NCBI GenBank assembly: GCA_900110595.1
Contig: FOEZ01000015.1
Location: forward strand, 1-64,000
Source of the DNA: Arthrobacter sp. OV608
GTDB taxonomy: Bacteria; Actinomycetota; Actinomycetes; Actinomycetales; Micrococcaceae
Reading direction: 5' to 3'
DNA length: 64,000 bases
Positions 37,902 through 46,662 of this stretch are shown in pieces (positions within the stretch are counted from its first letter, which is position 1; the number at the start of each line of letters is the position of its first letter). The position numbers and the translations under genes are program-made. The notes beneath the pieces are model-generated. The model saw only the letters and a list, made by a program, of their open reading frames with translations. It was not told where the DNA came from and made no database searches.

Positions 37902-39704
37902 CTACTTGGCAAACTGGGGCAGCCTGGCCGGTTCACCCGTGGACGGCTGGACGTTGTAGGTCCGCAGTGCCTGGCTCATGACCGACCGGAAGACCGGCCC
38001 GTTGGTAATCCCGTAGATGCTGCCCTTGGGCCGCTGGAGTACCACCTCCACAATAAACCGCGGATCATCCATCGGTGCCATCCCCACCATGGAGGCGGTG
38101 TAGCCGCAGAAGCCCGACTTGCCGTCGTCGCACGGCGATTCCGAGGTGCCCGTCTTTGCACCCACCCGGTAGCCGTCGATCCCTGCGTCCTTGATCTGGC
38201 CTTCGGTGACGGCACTTTCCAGGATGTCCTGGACCTGCTGGGCCGTGTGCTCCGAGACCACCTGAGTGGACGGTGCGGCCGGTACCTTTTCCTCGGTACC
38301 GTCCGGGGAAACATAGGAATCGATCAGGCGGGGCTGGAGCATCACGCCGTTGTTGGCCACGGACTGGAACGCCCTCACAGTCTGCAGGGTGGACTGAGAA
38401 ACGCCCTGCCCGAACAAGACGGTGTATTCCTGGCGCCCGTCCCACTGCTCCCAGGGTGTGAGGATGCCGGACGCGGGTGCGGGGAGTCCAATGTCGGGCG
38501 CCTCCCCGATGCCGAACTTCTTCAGCCAGTTATAGCGCTGTTCCTTGCTCAGTTCCTGGCCGGCCATGACGGTGCCGGTGTTCATGGAGTAGCCCAGGAT
38601 GCCGGCGAGGGTGCGCTTTTCGGTGCCGTGGGAGAAGGAGTCGCTGAAGGTCTGGCCGTTGACCGTGTACGACGGCGGCAGGGTGTACTCGCTGAGGGGG
38701 TTGGCTTTGCCTTCCTCGATCAGCGCCGCTGCCGTGAGCATTTTTTCGACGGACCCTGGCTCGTAGGCGGCGGTGACCGCACGGACGCCGCGGTCCTTGG
38801 CAGCCACACGGCCCGGGTCATTGGGATCCGGGGCGTTGGTATCGGCCATAGCCACCAGGTTTCCGGTTTTGACGTCCATCACGATGATGACGCCCCACTC
38901 GGCGCTGAGCTTGTCAGTCTGGCTTTGGATGGCCTGCTGGGCGAAGTACTGCAGGTCCGAGTTGATGGTGAGTTTGACGTCCTTGCCGTCCTGCGGCGGC
39001 GTCAGCTCGTCCATGCCCACCGGGATGCGGAGTCCGTCTGCACCGATCTCGAAGAGGCGTTTGCCGTCCGTTCCCTTGAGCAGCCCGTCCTGGGTCTGTT
39101 CAATACCGGCCAGGCCGGTGGTGCCGTCCTGCAGGAAGCCGATGATGCCGCCGGCCACGGAGCCGTTGGGATAGACCCGTTTGCTGACGCCTTCCGTAAC
39201 GATCCCAGGAATCTGGAGCTTGGAGATGCGGTCCTCGATGTCGGGCTTCACGTCCTTGGCCACGATGTAATAAGGCTGCTGTCCGGTGACGGCGTCACGG
39301 ATGTCGTCCTTCTCCATGCCCAGCGCCGCTGCGAGCTCCGTCAGGCCCTGGTCGCGGCTGACGTCCACCAGCTTTTCCTTGCCGTCCACGGTTTCCAAGC
39401 GCTTGAAGTTCTCCGTTTTGGTGTTGACCCGCTGGTCCACCACCACGTTGTAACGGATCACGCTGTTGGCCAGCACAGTGCCCGTGGAGTCCAGGATGCT
39501 GCCCCGCTCTGCAGGCAGCACGGTCTGCTTCATCCGGCTGTTGAGCGCAGCTTCGGCCATTCCCCCCACGTCAAGCCCTTGGACGAGGAAGAGTTTTCCG
39601 CCCACCACCAGCAGGAGCGTGAGCATGATCCCCAGGCCAAGCCGGAGGCGTTTGGTGGCGTTGGGAACCTTGCTGCTTCTTGCCTTGCCGGTCCTCTGCG
39701 CCAC
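37902..39704 (-). CDS. ftsI: Septal transpeptidase FtsI (penicillin-binding protein 2-like)
   Basis: Class B penicillin-binding protein that crosslinks septal peptidoglycan with FtsW. The 600-residue protein has a short basic cytoplasmic tail, one membrane helix (about 21-42), a dimerisation domain with RGSILDSTGTVLANS, and the transpeptidase domain with all three active-site motifs: SVEK in YEPGSVEKMLTAAAL, SMN in GYSMNTGTVMAG, and KTG in RVGAKTGTSE. GTG start at 39704; it is 48 bases downstream of the ftsL-like gene. Confidence 0.96.
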   Translation of the reverse strand: MAQRTGKARSSKVPNATKRLRLGLGIMLTLLLVVGGKLFLVQGLDVGGMAEAALNSRMKQTVLPAERGSILDSTGTVLANSVIRYNVVVDQRVNTKTENFKRLETVDGKEKLVDVSRDQGLTELAAALGMEKDDIRDAVTGQQPYYIVAKDVKPDIEDRISKLQIPGIVTEGVSKRVYPNGSVAGGIIGFLQDGTTGLAGIEQTQDGLLKGTDGKRLFEIGADGLRIPVGMDELTPPQDGKDVKLTINSDLQYFAQQAIQSQTDKLSAEWGVIIVMDVKTGNLVAMADTNAPDPNDPGRVAAKDRGVRAVTAAYEPGSVEKMLTAAALIEEGKANPLSEYTLPPSYTVNGQTFSDSFSHGTEKRTLAGILGYSMNTGTVMAGQELSKEQRYNWLKKFGIGEAPDIGLPAPASGILTPWEQWDGRQEYTVLFGQGVSQSTLQTVRAFQSVANNGVMLQPRLIDSYVSPDGTEEKVPAAPSTQVVSEHTAQQVQDILESAVTEGQIKDAGIDGYRVGAKTGTSESPCDDGKSGFCGYTASMVGMAPMDDPRFIVEVVLQRPKGSIYGITNGPVFRSVMSQALRTYNVQPSTGEPARLPQFAK

Positions 39705-39752
39705 CGTGATATTCCTTGCTGCTCGACCTTGTTGCCTGTCAGACCTGCCGTG

Positions 39753-40478
39753 TTACTGCCCGGGGACCTTCTGCTCCGGAGCGGGAACCGACCCACCGTG
39801 CAGTTCCACGGGGGGCACTGCCGCGGCTGCCGGCGCCTGGGCTGCTGCGTCCGGTGCAGCGCCGACCGGGGTGCCGGACGTGGCACCCGCTGCGCTGCCC
39901 GTTGTGCTGCCAGGGGAAGCAGCAGGCGGGGCCGCCGGGGTGTCTTCCACGGGCTTCCGGGCTTCGAGGGGCTCGTTCTTGCTGGGCGGGGGCACCACGG
40001 TGAGCTGGCCGGCGACTGCCGGCGCCGGGATCACGGCGCCGGCGGGGCCGTCCTTGACGGCCGGCGTTGCCTTGCCGGTCACCGACAGCGTGGACAGGTC
40101 GATCTGGCCCTTAACAGTGGATGGCACCATTCCCAGCTTTGTGGCCTGCGCGGCAAGGTTTTGCGGTGCTTCGAAGTTCTGGACCTGCTGGGTGAGGTCC
40201 TGGTTCTGTTTAGTCAGGGTGCTCTGCGTGGCGCGCAATTCCACCAACTGGTACTGGGCCGTGGAAACCGAGATGTTCAGCACCAGCACGGCGACCAGCG
40301 CCAGGGCGAGCATGCCGAAGCACAGCACCACAAAGGGCGCACGGCGTTTGCGGGGAACGGTCCGGACCACGGAGAGTGGCGTACGGCTCCGGCGGGGCGC
40401 TTCAGGTGAACCGGCAGGGAGGTGCTTGGCCGCCGTACCGGAGACGACGGGAAAGTTCTTCACGGCAGCGGTGCTCAT
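39753..40478 (-). CDS. FtsL-like bitopic division protein with P/A-rich tail
   Basis: A 241-residue protein in the ftsL position. A basic cytoplasmic tail (to about residue 45) leads into one membrane helix (about 49-71), then a coiled coil of about 40 residues ([20 protein letters not shown] onward) with the SLTKQN-type FtsL/DivIC character, followed by a 100-residue P/A/G/T-rich extracellular tail of low complexity. The first half fits FtsL (M. tuberculosis Rv2164c is also long). ATG 40478 overlaps the rsmH stop as ATGA. FtsL partners FtsB and FtsQ in the divisome; identity is inferred mainly from position and topology. Confidence 0.85.
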   Translation of the reverse strand: MSTAAVKNFPVVSGTAAKHLPAGSPEAPRRSRTPLSVVRTVPRKRRAPFVVLCFGMLALALVAVLVLNISVSTAQYQLVELRATQSTLTKQNQDLTQQVQNFEAPQNLAAQATKLGMVPSTVKGQIDLSTLSVTGKATPAVKDGPAGAVIPAPAVAGQLTVVPPPSKNEPLEARKPVEDTPAAPPAASPGSTTGSAAGATSGTPVGAAPDAAAQAPAAAAVPPVELHGGSVPAPEQKVPGQ

Positions 40479-41467
40479 TCAGCTCTCCTGGCTCGGATTC
40501 GTTCCACAGCGCGGAGCCTTGCTGAGGCAGCGCGGGGGTTTTCGGCGATTTCGACGGCGGTTGGCACCTCGGTGCCTTTGGTCAGGGTTTTCAGTTCGGG
40601 TTTGTGTTCCTCCAGCTCCACCGGGAAGCCAAGCGGAGCGGAGGATTTCGATCGGGCCTGGAAGACTCCCTTGACGATCTTGTCCTCCAGGGAGTGGTAG
40701 GACATCACCACGATGCGGCCCCCCAGTGCCGTGGCATCCACAGCGGCGGGCACCGCCCGTTCCAGCACTTCGAGTTCCTCGTTGACCTCAATCCGCAATG
40801 CCTGGAAGGTCCGCTTGGCCGGGTGTCCGCCGGACTTGGCAGCACCGGCCGGAACAACCGAGCGGATCTGCTCCACGAGCTCGCCGGTGGTGGTGAATGG
40901 TTTGGCGGCGCGGGCGGCTACGATTCTGTTGGCGATTCGGCCGGCGAACTTTTCCTCGCCCCACTTGCGGATAATCCGGACCAGTTCCTCTTCGCTGTAG
41001 GTATTCACCACGTCCGCTGCCGTCTGGCCGCGGCTGGTGTCCATCCGCATGTCCAGCGGAGCGTCGAAGGAGTAGGCGAAGCCGCGCTCACGCTCGTCGA
41101 GCTGGAGCGAGGAAACGCCGAGGTCCATCAGGATCCCATGCACTTCCGTGACGCCGAGGTCTGCCAGGACATCTTCGATCTCGTCATAGACGGCATGCAC
41201 AAGATCGGTCCGTGCTGCAAAGGGATTCAGCCGTTCACCGGCCAGGGCAAGGGCTTCCTCATCGCGGTCGATCCCAATCAGGTGCAGGTCGGGGAAGCGC
41301 TGCAGCATGGCCTCGGAGTGGCCTCCCATGCCCAGGGTGGCATCAATGGCCACCGGAGTTTCACCGCGGCTCCTGGCTGCCTCGAATCCGGGGGCCAACA
41401 AATTGATGCACCGGTCCCGAAGGACCGGCACATGGCGTTCGGACGTGGGCTTCGGTTGATCGTTCAT
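40475..41467 (-). CDS. rsmH: 16S rRNA m4C1402 methyltransferase
   Basis: SAM-dependent N4-methylation of cytidine 1402 in 16S rRNA. 330 residues: [16 protein letters not shown] at the start, SAM motif [29 protein letters not shown], the conserved [30 protein letters not shown], and a C-terminal [15 protein letters not shown]...[17 protein letters not shown] chose ATG 41467 with AAAGGACGAGG upstream rather than 41524. It is the second gene of the dcw cluster. Confidence 0.97.
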   Translation of the reverse strand: MNDQPKPTSERHVPVLRDRCINLLAPGFEAARSRGETPVAIDATLGMGGHSEAMLQRFPDLHLIGIDRDEEALALAGERLNPFAARTDLVHAVYDEIEDVLADLGVTEVHGILMDLGVSSLQLDERERGFAYSFDAPLDMRMDTSRGQTAADVVNTYSEEELVRIIRKWGEEKFAGRIANRIVAARAAKPFTTTGELVEQIRSVVPAGAAKSGGHPAKRTFQALRIEVNEELEVLERAVPAAVDATALGGRIVVMSYHSLEDKIVKGVFQARSKSSAPLGFPVELEEHKPELKTLTKGTEVPTAVEIAENPRAASARLRAVERIRARRAE

Positions 41468-41633
41468 GCCTCGTCCTTTCTCGCCGTCGCTGTCACCTGG
41501 ATGCTTCTTGACCCGGATCCCCATCCGCGCCTACCGTCCTGCCCGCCTGGCTCCGGGGAAGTTGAGCCAGGTTGGCCGGCTGATGGGCCGGCTGGAGATC
41601 CCAACCAAGAAGCTGTCCGCTGCCCCTGTCCGG

Positions 41634-42062
41634 TCACAAAATGCCCGGGATGGGGTCATCGGTTTCAGAGAAGGCCGTTTCCTTCTCTGCGAGGTATTCG
41701 TTCCAAGCCTGGGCGTCCCAGATCTCGGCGCGGGTTCCGGCACCGATCACGGCCAGTTCCCTCCCGAGTCCTGCGTACTCCCGGAGCGCCGGTGGAATGG
41801 TTACGCGCCCCTGCTTGTCAGGTACCTCGTCCGAGGCTCCAGAGAGAAAGACGCGGATGTAGTCCCGCGCTTGTTTTGAGGAGATTGGCGCCTCCCGCAT
41901 TTGCTCGTGGACCCGGGCAAATTCCTTCTCGCTGAAGACGTAGATGCAACGTTCCTGACCCCTGGTAAGGACCAGTCCGCTGGCAAGTTCCTCCCGGAAC
42001 TTCGCGGGGAGAATGATCCGGCCCTTTTCATCAAGACGCGGCGAATGTGTGCCCAGAAACAC
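41634..42062 (-). CDS. mraZ: MraZ, transcriptional regulator of the dcw cluster
   Basis: DNA-binding AbrB-like protein that represses (or tunes) its own dcw operon. 142 residues with two tandem SpoVT-AbrB half-domains: [23 protein letters not shown] at the start and [23 protein letters not shown] in the middle, each with the DxKGR-type loop. GTG start at 42062. Three 10-base direct repeats of GTGGRG lie inside its promoter, so it should bind there. 166 bases separate it from rsmH. Confidence 0.97.
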   Translation of the reverse strand: MFLGTHSPRLDEKGRIILPAKFREELASGLVLTRGQERCIYVFSEKEFARVHEQMREAPISSKQARDYIRVFLSGASDEVPDKQGRVTIPPALREYAGLGRELAVIGAGTRAEIWDAQAWNEYLAEKETAFSETDDPIPGIL

Positions 42063-42123
42063 TGGCCCACCGCCTGTCCGATGTCAGGAACTGCACATCC
42101 CCTGTGTTGCAACCACCCTCTTA

Positions 42124-42159
42124 TGTCCTCCACATTACTCCACTTTCCCCCACAGTCAA
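42124..42159 (-). promoter_or_regulatory. mra promoter with three MraZ boxes
   Basis: On the minus strand: TTGACT (-35, 42154-42159), 16 bases, TAATGT (-10, 42132-42137). Superimposed are three direct repeats with exact 10-base period: GTGGGGGAAA (42144-42153), GTGGAGTAAT (42134-42143) and GTGGAGGACA (42124-42133), the MraZ-box pattern. A repressor bound here would block the polymerase site directly. Confidence 0.8.
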
Positions 42160-42226
42160 CGCGAATTGCGGTTCCGGAGGGGCAATCTTTGGGACTGGAG
42201 GCCCGAAATGGCGCGGAATTCTGCCG

Positions 42227-42246
42227 GTGGTGGGAAGTGGAGGACT
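42227..42246 (+). promoter_or_regulatory. Inverted pair of MraZ-like repeats
   Basis: On the plus strand GTGGTGGGAA and GTGGAGGACT follow each other with 10-base period, opposite in orientation to the promoter boxes and about 75 bases further upstream. Possibly an auxiliary MraZ site. The rest of the 42160-42442 gap holds the DUF3040 terminator and a GGCCGC-rich stretch, and no gene. Confidence 0.35.
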
Positions 42247-42345
42247 TTTGCTGAACCGTCGCCAAATTTTCACGCGCTTCCAGGCCGCCATTCAGGCCGC
42301 TTTTGCGGCGCGGCCGATATTGGCACTCAAAAGACCTGCCTTAAA

Positions 42346-42378
42346 CGCAAAAGACCCGCCGGAGCGGGTCTATTTGCG
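42346..42378 (-). terminator. Terminator after DUF3040 gene
   Basis: Core 8-bp stem (42352-42359 with 42364-42371), CGGA loop, flanked by a second CGCAAA/TTTGCG pairing, and TTTTGCGTTT following on the minus strand. It separates the DUF3040 transcript from the mra promoter. Confidence 0.7.
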
Positions 42379-42442
42379 GCTCTCCCCTATTTTGGGGGAG
42401 CAAAGTGGGGCCGGGTGGGTCCTGCCCCGCCGGCTGGACGGA

Positions 42443-42817
42443 TCAGGGTTCTCCCCTGCGCCTCTCGTCCCAACGTTCCTCGAGGCTGCTCATAAAGGAA
42501 CTGCGCTGCTTGCCTGCCTTGCCGCTGCCGGACTTCGAGCCCTTGGTGCCTGACGAGCTGCTGCGCATTGTGGCGAAATACACGCCACCGCCCATCACAA
42601 TAAAGCCGAGGACACCTACGAAGATGTTCTGCAGGGTGACGCCGACGAGCAACAGGAAGACGCCGGCCAGCGCACACAGGACGCCGATCACGACGTGTCT
42701 TGTCGACCACGAACGTCCTGGGTCCGAACCCATGGAATTCGCGAATTTTGGATCATCCTCGTGAAGCTGCTTCTCCAGCTGCTCGAGCAGCTTCTGTTCG
42801 TGCTCCGACAGCGGCAT
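42443..42817 (-). CDS. DUF3040 family membrane protein
   Basis: A 124-residue protein of the actinobacterial DUF3040 family (M. tuberculosis Rv2169c, also next to mraZ). The N-terminus MPLSEHEQKLLEQLEKQLHEDDPKF is the family signature, an acidic amphipathic helix, followed by two membrane segments (about 43-62 and 67-85) and a basic S/G/K-rich tail ending EERWDERRRGEP. Function unknown. ATG 42817 has a perfect AAAGGAGGT ribosome site with 5-base spacing. Confidence 0.93.
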   Translation of the reverse strand: MPLSEHEQKLLEQLEKQLHEDDPKFANSMGSDPGRSWSTRHVVIGVLCALAGVFLLLVGVTLQNIFVGVLGFIVMGGGVYFATMRSSSSGTKGSKSGSGKAGKQRSSFMSSLEERWDERRRGEP

Positions 42818-43128
42818 CACGACCTCCTTTTGTAGGCCAACGTCCGGGCTGGTCCCAGCCATTACTTCAACTCCAATAACGTCTGGTATGCCCTGGTGGT
42901 TCCCGTACCCGCCGGCTGTGGCGGTAAACGAAAGCCAGGCATGCAGACCCGGAGCGGAAGCATGTCCAAGAGAGTCCGACAGTAAGTCCAGTCACTCAAA
43001 AACTTTGTATTTATAAGGATAGTTTGTTGAGGGCTGTTCTGAAAGACGGCAATGACTTCCGAAGGCGCACTGGGCACGCTGATTCGAGGCCTTAAACGGG
43101 GCCATAAGCCAGCCCTTTTTTGGAGCCT
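42818..43128. other. Intergenic stretch between dinB and DUF3040 gene
   Basis: 311 bases. The part near 42995-43030 is clearly AT-rich for this genome (for example ACTTTGTATTTATAAGGATA) and probably carries the DUF3040 promoter, which would leave a leader of roughly 170 bases, but I cannot pick reliable -35 and -10 hexamers. No coding potential or RNA family is recognised. Confidence 0.3.
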
Positions 43129-44352
43129 TTAGTCAGCGCCGCTTCCGGGCTCGAGCAGCCGGGCAGGGAGAACGGATTTGCTCCCGAATTTGCGGGTCAC
43201 CTGGTCAAGAACGTGCTCGGCGGACCGCCAGTTGTCATCCCGCCGGTCGATGCTGAGCTGCAGCGAGGTGGTGGCTGCATCTTCGAGTTGTTCGGCCCGC
43301 ACTCCCACCAGCCTCACGGTCATTGGCCGGTCCACGGATTCGAGGAGTTGCAGAGCAACTGCATAGATGAGCTGCGCGCTGTCCACGGGTGTTTGGACAG
43401 TCCTGCTGCGGGTGATGGTGGAGAAATCGGCGAAGCGCAGTTTCAGCGCGATAGTGCGGGCCACCATGCCCGCGCTCCGCAGGCGCCCTGCAGTCCGGTG
43501 GGCGAGGCGGAGCAGTTCGCGGTGGAGGAGGGCGTCGTCGGCTGTGTCCACCGCAAAGGTCTCCTCCGCGCCGATGCTCTTTTCCAGCCGGACCGGCGTG
43601 ACGGGACGCGGGTCCTGTCCCCAGGCCAACCGGTACACGTGCTCTCCCGTGGCACCCAGCATCTTCCGGAGCGAGGCGACCGGGGTGGCGGCCACGTCCG
43701 CCACGGTCCGGATACCCATCCTGGCCAGGACCTCAGCCGTCTTGGCGCCGATGCCCCAGAGTGCGCCCACTGGCAGGCTGTGGAGGTAGGGCACCGTTTG
43801 GTCCGGGCCGATAAGGAGCAGCCCGTCCGGCTTGCAGCGGGTGGACGCAATTTTGGCCACGAACTTTGTCTCCGCAATCCCCACCGAGGCGGTGATGCCC
43901 AGCTCCGCTGCCACCCTGCTGCGGATCAGTTCGCCAATGGCCCGTGGCGGACCCAGCCGGCGTATGGCACCTGTTACATCAAGGAACGCCTCGTCCACGC
44001 TGAGCGGCTCCACCAGTTCGGTCACGGATTCGAAAATCGCCATCAGCTGCGCCGAGACTTCGTAGTACACCTTATGGCGTGGCTCGATGATCACTGCCTG
44101 CGGGCACATCCGCATGGCCACAGCCATGGGCATGGCTGATTTCACCCCAAAGGCCCTCGCCTCGTAGGAGGCCGACAGGACCACTGAGCGTTCGGCGGGG
44201 AAGCCCACGATAACCGGCTTCCCGCGCAGTTCCGGCCGCGTACGCAGTTCCACCGAGACGAAAAAGGCGTCCATATCCACATGCATGATGCACTTGGGCC
44301 TGCGGGCCCGGAGGCCTGCTGTGGCCGGCTCATTCGTCCCATCAGGTCCCAC
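43129..44352 (-). CDS. dinB: DNA polymerase IV (Y family)
   Basis: Error-prone translesion polymerase. The 407-residue protein has both catalytic signatures, IMHVDMDAFFVSVE and PLSVDEAFLDVTG, plus the palm YEARAFGVKSAMPM and the helix-hairpin-helix region GIGAKTAEVLARMGIRTVADVA. The little-finger domain is complete; the C-terminus (SVLPARLL) may carry a weak clamp-binding motif. GTG start at 44352 lies 7 bases after TAGGAT without a ribosome site, so it is probably leaderless. I found no LexA/SOS box (CGAACnnnnGTTCG type) in the short divergent spacer. Confidence 0.96.
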   Translation of the reverse strand: MGPDGTNEPATAGLRARRPKCIMHVDMDAFFVSVELRTRPELRGKPVIVGFPAERSVVLSASYEARAFGVKSAMPMAVAMRMCPQAVIIEPRHKVYYEVSAQLMAIFESVTELVEPLSVDEAFLDVTGAIRRLGPPRAIGELIRSRVAAELGITASVGIAETKFVAKIASTRCKPDGLLLIGPDQTVPYLHSLPVGALWGIGAKTAEVLARMGIRTVADVAATPVASLRKMLGATGEHVYRLAWGQDPRPVTPVRLEKSIGAEETFAVDTADDALLHRELLRLAHRTAGRLRSAGMVARTIALKLRFADFSTITRSRTVQTPVDSAQLIYAVALQLLESVDRPMTVRLVGVRAEQLEDAATTSLQLSIDRRDDNWRSAEHVLDQVTRKFGSKSVLPARLLEPGSGAD

Positions 44353-44359
44353 GGCTGCA

Positions 44360-44365
44360 ATCCTA
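44360..44365 (-). promoter_or_regulatory. -10 hexamer TAGGAT of dinB (leaderless)
   Basis: Minus-strand TAGGAT, 7 bases before the dinB GTG at 44352. The divergent lipoprotein gene has its own candidate -10, TAAACT, at 44381-44386 on the plus strand. Confidence 0.5.
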
Positions 44366-44426
44366 TCGTTTTGTACTGACTAAACTGGAGGCTGAATCCG
44401 GCATCAACCCCAGGAGGAAAGTCCCT

Positions 44427-44954
44427 GTGACGGTCATTGGAAACCTCAAGCCAGCAGCCCTGGCCGCTTTCGCTGCCGCGGCAGCATTGGCCCTGGCTGC
44501 CTGCAGCCCAACACCGTCAGGAACTCCTGGTCCCACCGCCTCCGCGTCCTCGCCCGAAGCTGCCCCGCCAACCGCCACAGCCTCTGCCAGCCCCTCCGCC
44601 TCGCCCAACACCTCCGCCACCGTAGGCGCCGTCGTCGAGGGCTTCCCCCAGCAACTCCTGCCCCTCATGCCCGGCGCCACCGTGGTGTCCAGCAGCTTCG
44701 ACAAGGCCTCGACGCCCGCCACCGCCGCCCTGGTTGCCACCATCACCTCGCCGACTGCCTCCGTTCTGGATTTCTACACGAAGGAGCTTGAGGCGCGCGG
44801 CTTCAAAGCTGTTCCGGGTGAAGCAGTGGGGGCTGTTGCCTCGAAGGACTTTGTCCGGGGCGACAACGAGACTGTTAATCTGTCGGCGGTCGAAGCGGCA
44901 GGCGTTGTGACCTTCACCATCGGCGCCAACGTGGCAGCTGAGTCAGCCAAGTGA
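44427..44954 (+). CDS. Predicted lipoprotein with S/P/A-rich linker
   Basis: A 175-residue secreted lipoprotein of unknown function. Signal peptide of about 25 residues ending in lipobox LAAC (Cys26), then a 40-residue A/S/P/T linker, then a small domain (about residues 68-170) with FPQQLLPLMPGATVVSSSFD and VLDFYTKELEARGFKAVPG, a pattern seen in short periplasm-side binding or scaffold domains. GTG 44427 is preceded by AGGAGGA. Its stop overlaps the GTG of the polyprenyl synthase gene (GTGA), so the two are one operon. Confidence 0.85.
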   Translation: MTVIGNLKPAALAAFAAAAALALAACSPTPSGTPGPTASASSPEAAPPTATASASPSASPNTSATVGAVVEGFPQQLLPLMPGATVVSSSFDKASTPATAALVATITSPTASVLDFYTKELEARGFKAVPGEAVGAVASKDFVRGDNETVNLSAVEAAGVVTFTIGANVAAESAK

Positions 44955-46045
44955 CGGCGGCGGAGCAGCTTAGGAACGAACAGGCCGCCTTTGTGGCGGC
45001 CGTAGCCGGCGAACTGACCGATTTCCTCACCTCCCGGCAGTCCGTGATGACCGCAATCTCCCCGGACATCGAACCCATCATGGGCTCCATCTCCAATCTG
45101 GTCACGGGCGGCAAGCGCCTCCGGGCGCTGATGTGCTACTGGGGCTGGCGGGGCGCAGGCGGCGAATCCAGCGCGCAGCAGGTAGTGACCGCAGGAGCGG
45201 CCCTGGAACTGTTCCAGGCGGCGGCGCTGATCCACGACGACATCATTGACCGCTCTGATACCCGACGGGGCGGCCCGAGCGTCCACCGCCGCTTCAGCCA
45301 GCTCCACGGCACCCATGGCTGGGCGCTGGACAGTGAACGTTTCGGGCAGGCGGCGGCAATCCTCACCGGCGACCTCTGCCTGTCCTTCAGTGAGGAAGCC
45401 TTCACGGACATAGGAGAACGTGCAGCGGCCGGCAGCCGGGCGCGGCTGATCTTCAACCTCATGCGCGCCGAGGTCATGGCAGGGCAATACCTGGACATCC
45501 TGGAAGAGGTTGCCGGCCCAGTCCGTGACCGGGCCGGTGCCGTCAGCCGCGCCCAGTCCATCATCCGGTTCAAGTCGGCCAAATACTCCACAGAACACCC
45601 CCTGGCGTTGGGTGGCGCACTCGCGGGTGCCTCGAACGAACTTCTCCGCGGCTATTCGGCGTTTGCCCTGCCCCTGGGCGAGGCCTTCCAGCTCCGCGAC
45701 GACGTGCTGGGTGTTTTTGGCGATCCGCTCACCACCGGCAAGCCGGCCGGGGACGATCTGAGGGAAGGCAAGCGCACGGTACTGGTGGCGCTGGCCCTGG
45801 ACCAGGCCTCGGCAGCCGAATCCGCCTTTATCGATGCCCGGCTGGGCAGCCCGGATCTCACGGATGAGGACATCCATGAGATCCGGCGGATTATCGAAGA
45901 GTCAGGTGCCTTGCAGGCCACCGAGGTCCTGATCACTGAATTTGGCGAAGCGGCATTCGACGCCCTTGAGACGCTTCCTTTGGACGACCTGCCAAAAACC
46001 GCGTTGCGAAGGCTTGCCGAAGCTACGGTCAGCCGGGCTTCCTGA
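44951..46045 (+). CDS. Polyprenyl diphosphate synthase (IdsA/GrcC type)
   Basis: Trans-prenyltransferase that condenses isopentenyl diphosphate with allylic diphosphates; geranylgeranyl or longer product for carotenoid, quinone or other isoprenoids. 364 residues with both aspartate-rich motifs: first DDIID (ALIHDDIIDRSDTRRGG), second DDVLGVFGD. Residues before the first motif (AGAALELFQAAAL) lack the bulky pair typical of farnesyl synthases, which would allow a C20 or longer product; this is inference. GTG start overlaps the lipoprotein stop. The position equals M. tuberculosis idsA2 (Rv2173). Confidence 0.92.
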   Translation: MTAAEQLRNEQAAFVAAVAGELTDFLTSRQSVMTAISPDIEPIMGSISNLVTGGKRLRALMCYWGWRGAGGESSAQQVVTAGAALELFQAAALIHDDIIDRSDTRRGGPSVHRRFSQLHGTHGWALDSERFGQAAAILTGDLCLSFSEEAFTDIGERAAAGSRARLIFNLMRAEVMAGQYLDILEEVAGPVRDRAGAVSRAQSIIRFKSAKYSTEHPLALGGALAGASNELLRGYSAFALPLGEAFQLRDDVLGVFGDPLTTGKPAGDDLREGKRTVLVALALDQASAAESAFIDARLGSPDLTDEDIHEIRRIIEESGALQATEVLITEFGEAAFDALETLPLDDLPKTALRRLAEATVSRAS

Positions 46046-46067
46046 TTCCCGGTTCCAGGAGGGGAAA

Positions 46068-46421
46068 TTACCAGGCCAGGGTTTGCGCCCTGCGCCGGAT
46101 TTCAGTTTTGCGGCCTTCCCGCAATGCGTCGATAGGCCGTCCCCGCAAGGATTCATCAGGCGTAAAAAGCCAAATTATGAGGTCCTCGTCGGAGTAGCCC
46201 GCGTCTGCCAGTACAACAATGGTGCCTTTAAGGCTGTCCACCACTTGGCCGTCCTGAATGAATTCGGCCGGGACTGAACGGATTTTACGCTCACCCACCC
46301 GCAAAGCGGCCAATGCGCGGTCTTCGAGCAGGCTATGGACTTTGGTGATGGAAACGTCCAACAAGCGTGCGACGTCGGGCAAGGGCAACCATTCGCCCAC
46401 GAGGTTTTCAACATTACTCAC
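46068..46421 (-). CDS. Rv2175c-like DNA-binding protein
   Basis: A 117-residue protein with an N-terminal winged helix-turn-helix (WLPLPDVARLLDVSITKVHSLLEDRALAALRVGERKIRSVPAEFI) and a C-terminal alpha-helical part (LIIWLFTPDESLRGRPIDALREGRKTEIRRRAQTLAW). It matches Rv2175c of M. tuberculosis, a DNA-binding substrate of the kinase PknL, whose homologue is nearby at 48144. The mycobacterial phosphorylation site is near the N-terminus; I cannot align it with certainty. GTG start at 46421. It converges on the polyprenyl synthase with 22 bases between. Confidence 0.9.
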   Translation of the reverse strand: MSNVENLVGEWLPLPDVARLLDVSITKVHSLLEDRALAALRVGERKIRSVPAEFIQDGQVVDSLKGTIVVLADAGYSDEDLIIWLFTPDESLRGRPIDALREGRKTEIRRRAQTLAW

Positions 46422-46575
46422 GGATCAAGGTTGCCACGATGCCGCCGTACCGCCTAGTCGGGACATAATGCGGACCCTCCTGACCTGCGGACACTCCGGA
46501 AATTCCGCTATGCGGGGAATGCCGGAATTCTTGTGCTAATCGGGAATCCGTGAGAGATTCACATACATCACATTC

Positions 46576-46602
46576 GTAACAGCATTAACAGCAGTAACAG
46601 TA
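46576..46602 (+). promoter_or_regulatory. Three 9-base direct repeats, MtrA-box-like
   Basis: GTAACAGCA (46576-46584), TTAACAGCA (46585-46593), GTAACAGTA (46594-46602). The GTAACA units with 9-base period match the MtrA response-regulator pattern (direct GTnACA repeats) found before cell-wall hydrolase genes in actinobacteria. A -10 TAGTAT (46601-46606) follows at once, giving a leader of about 50 bases. Confidence 0.55.
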
Positions 46603-46662
46603 GTATCGGAATATCAGCGGCACCCCCGCCCGCGCCCGCAGTTGAGAAGAGGATTCCTTCCC

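Noticed and set aside
42047..42553. Plus-strand open frame of 168 codons across the mraZ-DUF3040 spacer
   Set aside because: It covers the mra promoter, the MraZ boxes and a terminator, and has no ribosome site or recognisable sequence.
44353..44426. LexA/SOS box in front of dinB
   Set aside because: No CGAACnnnnGTTCG-like sequence occurs in the spacer.
46422..46662. A ydaO-type c-di-AMP riboswitch before the LysM gene
   Set aside because: Such riboswitches often precede actinobacterial wall hydrolase genes, but the leader here is only about 50 bases and I cannot find the conserved core.
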